Source: Candidatus Zipacnadia bacterium
Lineage (GTDB): Bacteria; Armatimonadota; Zipacnadia; Zipacnadales; Zipacnadaceae
DNA length: 8,214 nucleotides
Direction: 5' to 3'
NCBI GenBank assembly: GCA_029821455.1
Contig: JALGTI010000131.1
Coordinates: 1 to 8,214, forward strand
Under the pieces are notes generated by a model. The model did not search any database. It saw nothing but the letters and a program-made list of their open reading frames with translations, and was not told where the DNA came from. Shown one piece after another: positions 1-4,433 of this stretch (position 1 is the stretch's first letter; every line of letters starts with the position of its first letter). The position numbers were made by a program, and so were the translations under genes.

Positions 1-463
1 CGAAACACACTGTCACACAGCGTCCGCAGCCTACGCACCCTTGGCTGCCCTCTCGCTCGATGTACCGGTAACTGAGTTTGTGGTAACTGTAGCGTGCAGC
101 GCGTTGTGACCGCAGTTGCCGGGGATTGTGCCCGCTGGCCTCGCGTGTATAGCCTGCCAGCCTGCAGGAGTCCCACGCCCGAATGCGTTGCACCGTCCCA
201 TCCGGCAGCGTGCGGTCAGTTACATAGAAGCAACTGCAGACCGGACAGATGAAGCTGCAGCCACCACAGCCCAGACAGCGGCTGCCAATCCGCTCCCATA
301 CGCCTTCGGGGACCGCCTCCCCTGTAATGCGCCGGATCGCAGCAGGCATATTCCCCTTCTGCTCAAGGTCAGTGAACAGCTCTTCGGCCCGGCGCTCACG
401 TTCCGGGGCAAGAGCCTCATCGGCTGGCTCCAGTAAATCAGGGAGGTGCTCGGCCAGACGCTC
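1..463 (-). CDS. HydB-like 4Fe-4S subunit, C-terminal part in shifted frame, cut by window edge
   Basis: The frame one base ahead of the preceding entry continues the same protein without a stop from about 463 to base 2. It begins ERLAEHLPDLLEPADEAL, the expected acidic linker after the VEVG strand. It then gives CLGCGGCSFICPVC, a C-x2-C-x2-C-x3-C ferredoxin motif encoded near 218-259, followed by a WDSC segment near 158-169. A second cluster motif, CVGCGRCVTVC, lies at the edge (about 5-37). Two such 4Fe-4S clusters around a WDSC element are the layout of hydrogenase beta subunits. Joined across the frameshift the protein has about 333 residues before the window ends, close to the usual family length of roughly 340-380. 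In this family the next gene is often an FAD/NAD-binding gamma subunit; that would lie left of the window and is only a prediction. No independent start with a good ribosome-binding site is evident, so it should be read as the second half of a single gene. Confidence 0.7.
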
Positions 464-1001
464 TCTGCTTACTGCCCACCTCCACCAGGTAGGTGTTGTC
501 TACCAGCGATAGTTGCAGGTCGTAGCCTTCCTTGGCGTATGGACCTGTGTCGCAACAAGAGCAAAAGCAGCGGGCATCGGCCTTTTCCGAGCAGGCCAGG
601 GCCACGATCATAGTACGCGACCGCCGCGCGCCATACAGGTCGTCCTCGAATTCGCCATCAAGGAAGAAGTGATCCAGGCGCTGAATGGCCGCCACATCGC
701 AGGGACGTACTCCGAACAGCAGACGGCTGGGCTCCAGGCCCCGCTGCTCGATCCGGGGCGGGTCACCTGGTAGCACCCTGAACATCTCCTCAGCCATCGG
801 CAACAGCACCGAGGTCGGTGGCACCAGGGAGTTACCGTATTGGAGTTCTATGTCATCAACTGACCCTATGACATCAAAGAACACATCGCCGGGCGGCGTG
901 CGCGTCGGCCCGATCACCTCGTCCGCGCAGGCCATCAGGCGATCAATTACTTCCTCAAGCCTGTTGGCCGGCAGGCTGTATGTTGCAAGAGCAGGCATCA
1001 T
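438..1001 (-). CDS. HydB-like 4Fe-4S electron-transfer subunit, N-terminal part (frameshifted gene)
   Basis: This is the first ~179 codons of a protein resembling the beta subunit of soluble NiFe (sulf)hydrogenases and the related AsrA-type proteins, which pass electrons between a flavin/NAD(P) subunit and a catalytic subunit in the cytoplasm. Family-like stretches are FGVRPCD at about residues 96-102, the basic-hydrophobic RRSRTMIVALAC near 126-137, a CFCSCC cluster at 145-150 and the following GYDLQLSLVDNTYLVEVG. I chose the start at 1001 (tandem ATG ATG) because AGAAGGAAG lies just upstream on the minus strand and it begins 13 bases after the preceding stop at 1015; the open frame extends to 1115 but would then overlap that gene. 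As read, the frame runs into a TGA at 438-440 with a non-homologous tail after about residue 179. The expected continuation is in another frame (next entry). I infer one broken or mis-sequenced gene. Family identity is fairly sure; exact partner and substrate are not. Confidence 0.75.
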   Translation of the reverse strand: MMPALATYSLPANRLEEVIDRLMACADEVIGPTRTPPGDVFFDVIGSVDDIELQYGNSLVPPTSVLLPMAEEMFRVLPGDPPRIEQRGLEPSRLLFGVRPCDVAAIQRLDHFFLDGEFEDDLYGARRSRTMIVALACSEKADARCFCSCCDTGPYAKEGYDLQLSLVDNTYLVEVGSKQRASGRAPP

Positions 1002-1014
1002 TACACGCTTCCTT

Positions 1015-2862
1015 CTAGGTGCCTGTTGGTATTTCCAGCGATGCAGCGACTGGCAGGTGATGGGCTGAACCGGTTCTCGTGTCCAGATGAACGGGGCCAG
1101 CCAGAGCTTGGGCAATGTCCCGGAATTGCCACGGAAGCATCACCACATCACCTGGCACACCTGCACTGCACCTGATGGGCAGGACCTCCGACCCGAATGT
1201 GGTGCTTATGCTGATGCTGCGGCCCTCGCGTGTTTCCAGTTGGCGGCAGGTCTCCGGATTGATAACCACAAATGGGGTACGCTGGTCGGCAAGCTCCCGC
1301 GCCAGTATCTCAGCTCCTCTTGCCCGGGCGTCGAACGCCCAACTGCCCTCGTCGTGCCGCACCACCAGAGCGTGTGGGCGCTCTGGACTGGTGCCTGCCA
1401 ATTCCGGAATTTCGCGCGCTGGTCCCACCAGATCCTGAGTGTCGTTGCCCAGAGCGGGGACGGCCGCAGCCGGCTGGCCAGATGTCACCTGCTGCCAGTC
1501 TACCGGGCCATATCCGGGTACGTGCTGGCTGATCTGGGCACGGAGTGCCATTATGTCTGCCGCCAGCGCCGGGGGCACCTGAGTAGCGCTCAGATCTCGG
1601 AGAATCTGCGCAAGCTCGCGACTCTCCCCGGGTGGTGACGCCACCTTGGGCAAGGGCCAGATCGTACCGTCGTGGCAGGTGAAGGTCCCCTCGCACTCGC
1701 CCCAGCCCGCCATCGGCAAGACTACATCTGCAAGTTGCGAGGTGGCAGTCTCAAAGCAGCCCACGCACAGCAGAAACTCCAGTTGCTCCCGCAGCCTCTG
1801 AAGCTGCCCCTCGCCGATGAACTTCTCGACCGCCTCCGCAAACACCACCAGCCCCCGCAGATGACCTTCGCTAGTCAACATCTCAAAGGTGCTCAAGCCC
1901 CGAATCTCGCCTTCCCTAACGGGGGCAATCCCCATATCGGTAACACCGACACTGTTGCAATCCGAGCGCAAGGCGAAGACGTTGGCGGCCTCCGCGCCAG
2001 AGGCTTCGCGGAGCATTGCCAGCTCTGCAAGATGCGCCGCCTCTTCGGGGATCTGCAACGCGGTCGTGGAGAAGACTATACCCAGACGCTTGGCTGCCCG
2101 CAGTAGCAAACACGCTTCACGGAATGTCTCCAGTTCGACACCAGTTTGCTCCAGGGTATTGCGTCCATCTGCATCCAGACCACCTGAGCCTGCCACCGAT
2201 TCGACTAGCAAATGGAGCAGCGCGCCTCGGGCGCCAAGCTTGTGTCGTACATACAGGGCGGCTAGGTCGCGCAAGCCTTGGTCTACCTCATCAATCACGA
2301 TCACCGTGGCCCCAGCTTCGGCAGCTTCCATTATGTAACCGGCTGCTTGGGGGCTCTCCCAACTGAGGTTGGAATTCAGGCACAGAATCACATCGCTGTT
2401 GGCAATTTCGGAAAGGACAGGAGAGCGATACGGCATGCAGAAGGTCTGCTCCAGACCCCAGATGCTCCCAGCGTCCACGGCGCGAGCAGAGCTGTCCAGG
2501 TTTGGTGTGCCCAATGCCTCCGTGGAATATAGGCGGCAAGCGAAAGCCTCTTCATTGGTCAAGTGGCCCCCGCAAAGCACGCCGATGGCTTGCGGCCCTT
2601 CCTGGAGCACTGACTTCAGGCTATCTGCCGCTGCCCCGGTAGCCGCTTCCCACGAGGCGTCTTGCTGGCCTATCTGCGGACGCAATAACCGGCGGTTACT
2701 CTCGATGAGGCCGCCGGCTTGCCAGCCGCGCAGGCATAGGCGTCCTGCTCCCGCAGGATGCACCTGGCTGGGCAGCACGGCGAACATCTGCTCGCCAACT
2801 ACCTCTAGGTACATCCCACAGCCACAACCACAAAATGGACAGATAGCGAATCGCCTGCCCAT
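1015..2862 (-). CDS. Formate dehydrogenase-like molybdopterin oxidoreductase subunit, atypical active site
   Basis: A 615-residue protein of the molybdopterin (bis-MGD) oxidoreductase superfamily, closest in layout to formate dehydrogenase alpha chains. The start ATG at 2860-2862 has a strong GAGGAGG six bases upstream. Residues 8-43 carry the N-terminal 4Fe-4S site, CPFCGCGC plus CLRGW (Cys 8, 11, 15, 43). The catalytic domain follows, with SNxxLSWESP near 164-171 and the CNSVGVTDMG element (302-311), whose preceding Arg299 fits the conserved formate dehydrogenase Arg. LADVVLPMAGWGECEGTFT (377-395) is a classic superfamily block. The molybdopterin dinucleotide-binding domain occupies about 497-610 (INPETCRQLETREG). 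At the metal-ligand loop the sequence is ARAVDAGSIWGL (126-137) where formate dehydrogenases have ARxC/U-H-xPSVAGL: the Cys/Sec ligand is Val129 and the His is Asp130. There is no in-frame TGA, so selenocysteine is excluded. The Lys after the fourth cluster Cys is Arg. Length is slightly below the usual ~680. It leads a two-gene (or longer) operon with the HydB-like gene. Superfamily membership is sure; formate as substrate is doubtful. Confidence 0.88.
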   Translation of the reverse strand: MGRRFAICPFCGCGCGMYLEVVGEQMFAVLPSQVHPAGAGRLCLRGWQAGGLIESNRRLLRPQIGQQDASWEAATGAAADSLKSVLQEGPQAIGVLCGGHLTNEEAFACRLYSTEALGTPNLDSSARAVDAGSIWGLEQTFCMPYRSPVLSEIANSDVILCLNSNLSWESPQAAGYIMEAAEAGATVIVIDEVDQGLRDLAALYVRHKLGARGALLHLLVESVAGSGGLDADGRNTLEQTGVELETFREACLLLRAAKRLGIVFSTTALQIPEEAAHLAELAMLREASGAEAANVFALRSDCNSVGVTDMGIAPVREGEIRGLSTFEMLTSEGHLRGLVVFAEAVEKFIGEGQLQRLREQLEFLLCVGCFETATSQLADVVLPMAGWGECEGTFTCHDGTIWPLPKVASPPGESRELAQILRDLSATQVPPALAADIMALRAQISQHVPGYGPVDWQQVTSGQPAAAVPALGNDTQDLVGPAREIPELAGTSPERPHALVVRHDEGSWAFDARARGAEILARELADQRTPFVVINPETCRQLETREGRSISISTTFGSEVLPIRCSAGVPGDVVMLPWQFRDIAQALAGPVHLDTRTGSAHHLPVAASLEIPTGT

Positions 2863-3002
2863 TCGAAGCCTCCTCGCAATTCAATAGCGCTCGCTACGCA
2901 ATGCCTATTCTATCACTGTCAATAGTGCTGCTATGTGCTCCCCAGTGCTTGCGCCTCCCATAATGCTCTGCCCGACCGCGCCGCAGTACCGCGAATGCGT
3001 TT
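2863..3002. other. Leader region upstream of the minus-strand redox operon
   Basis: This stretch has no gene. It contains the operon's Shine-Dalgarno (2869-2875 on the minus strand) and a 14-base imperfect dyad, CACTGTCAATAGTG, at 2914-2927. On the minus strand the dyad includes a perfect TTGACA (2922-2917), but no acceptable -10 hexamer lies 16-18 bases downstream, so I do not call a promoter here. The dyad sits about 50-65 bases before the start codon and could be an operator. Confidence 0.3.
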
Positions 3003-3288
3003 AGCTGACAAAGCCTATTGCGTCTCACCCCGAAGCGGCGCTCTGTCCTGACTCTCTGTGCCACCATGACAATACCCGAAGCGCCCTCTTAGCCCTTGTG
3101 AAATTCTGCACATATATTGTGAATTTCCGCACATGCGGCCGATCTCCTCCTTTACAAGAAAAAATCTTCTAAATTTTTTTCCGGCGATCGGACCACCACT
3201 CGGCGATACTCTCTTTCATCCGTCCTTTTCCATCCATCGCCGCAGCGGAGACCAATGGAGGGACCCGCTTTACATGGTCGAAGCGCGA
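3003..3288. repeat. Tandem 286-bp repeat, copy A
   Basis: This copy begins AGCTGACAAAGCCTATTGCG and aligns base for base, without gaps, with 3289-3574. I count about 30 differences over 286 positions, mostly transitions. The outer ~80 bases at the left of each copy are almost identical (two differences), as are the two operator-like boxes. Differences gather around the flanks of the A/T-rich core and at the right end. No recognised coding sequence lies in it; the longest minus-strand frame that is open in copy B is broken by stops here. Confidence 0.93.
3096..3134. promoter_or_regulatory. Paired Rex/CRP-like operator boxes in copy A
   Basis: Two 18-base boxes, TTGTGAAATTCTGCACAT (3096-3113) and TTGTGAATTTCCGCACAT (3117-3134), begin 21 bases apart, about two helical turns. 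Against the established Rex operator TTGTGAA-N4-TTCACAA each matches 12 of 14 specified bases. Against the CRP site TGTGA-N6-TCACA each matches nine of ten. They lie about 235-270 bases upstream of the minus-strand molybdopterin gene. Which regulator binds, if any, cannot be told from the sequence. Confidence 0.45.
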
Positions 3289-3381
3289 AGCTGACAAAGT
3301 CTATTGCGTCTCACCCCGAAGCGGCGCTCTGTCCTGACTCTCTGTGCCACCGTGACAATACCCGAAGCATCTTCTTAGCCC

Positions 3382-3420
3382 TTGTGAAATTCTGCACATA
3401 TATTGTGAATTTCTGCACAT
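3382..3420. promoter_or_regulatory. Paired Rex/CRP-like operator boxes in copy B
   Basis: The same pair occurs in the second repeat unit, TTGTGAAATTCTGCACAT (3382-3399) and TTGTGAATTTCTGCACAT (3403-3420), again 21 bases apart. Only one base of the 39-base block differs between copies, below the average difference of the repeat. An extra half-site, TTCACAAG at 3437-3444, is present in copy B and altered in copy A. Confidence 0.45.
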
Positions 3421-3444
3421 GTAGCCAATCTCCTTCTTCACAAG

Positions 3445-3465
3445 AAAAAATTTTCCAAATTTTTT
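3445..3465. promoter_or_regulatory. A/T-rich perfect dyad in copy B
   Basis: A6T3-TCC-A3T6 forms a perfect nine-base inverted repeat around a three-base centre. The matching place in copy A (about 3159-3180) is interrupted by substitutions. There is no G+C-rich stem, so it is not a typical intrinsic terminator. A-tract bending or an upstream promoter element are the likelier readings. Confidence 0.35.
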
Positions 3466-3580
3466 TCCGGCCATCCGGCCACCACTTGGCGATACGCTCT
3501 TGCATTCGTCCTTTTCCATCTATCGCTGCAGCGGAGAGCAATGAAGCGACCCGCTATAGGTCGTCGAAGCGCGGACTTAG

Positions 3581-3603
3581 GTGGACCCGGTTGTCAAGAC
3601 AGG
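3581..3603. mobile_element. Probable terminal inverted repeat of the IS3-type remnant
   Basis: GTGGACCCGGTTGTCAAGAC lies just beyond the end of the transposase fragment, where the right terminus of the element should be, and abuts tandem copy B. It resembles termini of IS3-group elements from memory. A near match (GACCCGATTGTCAAAGAC) occurs at 4156-4173. Confidence 0.45.
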
Positions 3604-3675
3604 CAAAGGGCCGTTATTAAGGTGCATTGCAGTAGCCGCGGAGGGGCCTGAGAGGGCTGGTTGCTGTGCCCACTC

Positions 3676-3695
3676 CCGCCCCTTGCAGGGGGCGG
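3676..3695. other. GC-rich hairpin in the IS remnant
   Basis: CCGCCCC (3676-3682) and GGGGCGG (3689-3695) form a perfect seven-base stem with a six-base loop. It lies just downstream of the transposase tail in its direction of transcription. No T-run follows on either strand, so I do not call it a terminator. Confidence 0.35.
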
Positions 3696-3799
3696 CCCGG
3701 CTGGCTCCGGAGTAGCCTTCCCAGGACATCAGGTAATCTAAGGCCTGGTGCAGTCGCCGGTAATTGCAGAAGGCAAAGTACCTCGACAACCCCTGCTCT

Positions 3800-4150
3800 G
3801 ACCTGTGTAATAGGTCAGCCGCTGATCAAACGGGCCGTAGAGCATAGCCACTACCTTAGTCACACCGCAATCGCTCCTGCGAACATCCTCTTGCGCCAAA
3901 GAAACTTTCCAGCCCCTCACGTCAGGTGCAAGGGAATACTTCACACGGGCCTCTTCCGTACGCAACGCTGCCGGCTGATGACAGCAGTCTGCAACTGAGA
4001 CAAATTCTAACCTGCCCAGCGTATGAGAAAGCACTTCTACGAGCCAGGTCAATAGCCGTCAGCAGACCCTCTGAAGCGTCTTGAAGCGGTCAAGTTCATA
4101 TTTGCGAGGGATGATCTATGCTCTCATAAGTAAGAGGGCCGATAGCGGAC
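3800..4150. other. Gene-poor stretch between IS remnants
   Basis: I recognise no gene, RNA or strong signal here. A minus-strand open frame (about 3738-4052) lacks a convincing start site and any recognisable domain. It may be degenerate coding DNA trapped between the two insertion-sequence remnants. Confidence 0.4.
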
Positions 4151-4216
4151 TGTGTGACCCGATTGTCAAAGACTCATACAGGTGATACGATGCCCAAGCA
4201 GCAGCCGGCGAAATAG
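4151..4216 (+). mobile_element. Possible solo left end of an IS3-type element with truncated orfA start
   Basis: TGTGACCCGATTGTCAAAGAC (4153-4173) resembles the terminus at 3582-3600 in the same orientation. Seventeen bases later an ATG (4190) begins MPKQQPAK and meets TAG at 4214-4216. IS3-family orfA proteins often begin MPKQ followed by basic residues, shortly inside the left terminus. Nothing after the stop resembles orfA, so the element would be cut almost at once. A short match like this can arise by chance; confidence is low. Confidence 0.35.
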
Positions 4217-4353
4217 CCGCACACCAAAAAATAGCTCTCAATCAATACCAACCTCACTTTCGCCTTGATAGCTCGTTCTATGCTGGGAATCTCAGTTATT
4301 GCGAAACTCTGGGTAGCCTACGGCCGGCAGATGTCTACAAGCCTCACAAAAAC

Positions 4354-4382
4354 TTCATTTAGCAGGAGAAATGAACTATAAT
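4354..4382 (+). promoter_or_regulatory. Candidate sigma-70-type promoter for the secretin-like gene
   Basis: A perfect TATAAT at 4377-4382 lies 17 bases after TTCATT (4354-4359), a weak -35. The surroundings are A/T-rich in a G+C-rich window. The gene's GTG is about 50 bases downstream. Confidence 0.4.
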
Positions 4383-4433
4383 AGCAAATAGTATATTCAG
4401 GCCCTAAGATAGTCGAGCTGGGAGGAACCTCGC

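Larger units (their letters stand above)
3289..3574. repeat. Tandem 286-bp repeat, copy B
   Basis: The second copy follows copy A directly, with no spacer, in the same orientation. Its right boundary, GAAGCGCG, lies only about seven bases from the terminus of the IS3-type remnant, so the insertion sequence probably landed at or near the repeat edge. Copy B has a perfect A/T dyad at its centre that copy A has lost or never had. Confidence 0.93.
3577..3789 (-). pseudogene. C-terminal remnant of an IS3-family (orfB-type) transposase
   Basis: Reading leftwards from about 3789 the frame gives RYFAFCNYRRLHQALDYLMS followed by WEGY, matching the end of the IS3-type integrase-core transposase, where the usual pattern is YFAFYNYRRLHQALGYRTPAEVY. 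Only about 30 residues (3706-3798) look homologous. The frame then runs on for about 42 non-homologous codons to a TAA at 3577-3579. A stop occurs in frame near 3826, and the catalytic DDE part of the transposase is absent. It is therefore a decayed fragment. The change of the usual TP to MS supports decay. Confidence 0.72.

Noticed and set aside
438..1115. Longer start (1115) for the HydB-like gene
   Set aside because: It would overlap the end of the molybdopterin gene by about 100 bases and adds an Arg/Trp-rich leader unlike the family; the ATG at 1001 has a good ribosome-binding site.
1087..1638. Plus-strand open frame inside the molybdopterin gene
   Set aside because: It lies antisense to a well-supported oxidoreductase coding sequence and has no recognisable motif.
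3311..3541. 76-codon minus-strand frame across repeat copy B (IAKWWPDGRKKIWKIFSC...)
   Set aside because: It reads like protein, but the same frame in copy A has a stop, and differences between copies fall mainly on first and second codon positions, the opposite of purifying selection.
3003..3574. CRISPR array
   Set aside because: There are only two long abutting copies with no spacers, and no cas genes in the window.
3676..3695. Intrinsic terminator
   Set aside because: The stem is good but no T-run follows on either strand.
3738..4052. 104-codon minus-strand open frame between IS remnants
   Set aside because: It starts at TTG without a convincing ribosome-binding site, overlaps the transposase remnant in another frame, and shows no recognisable domain.
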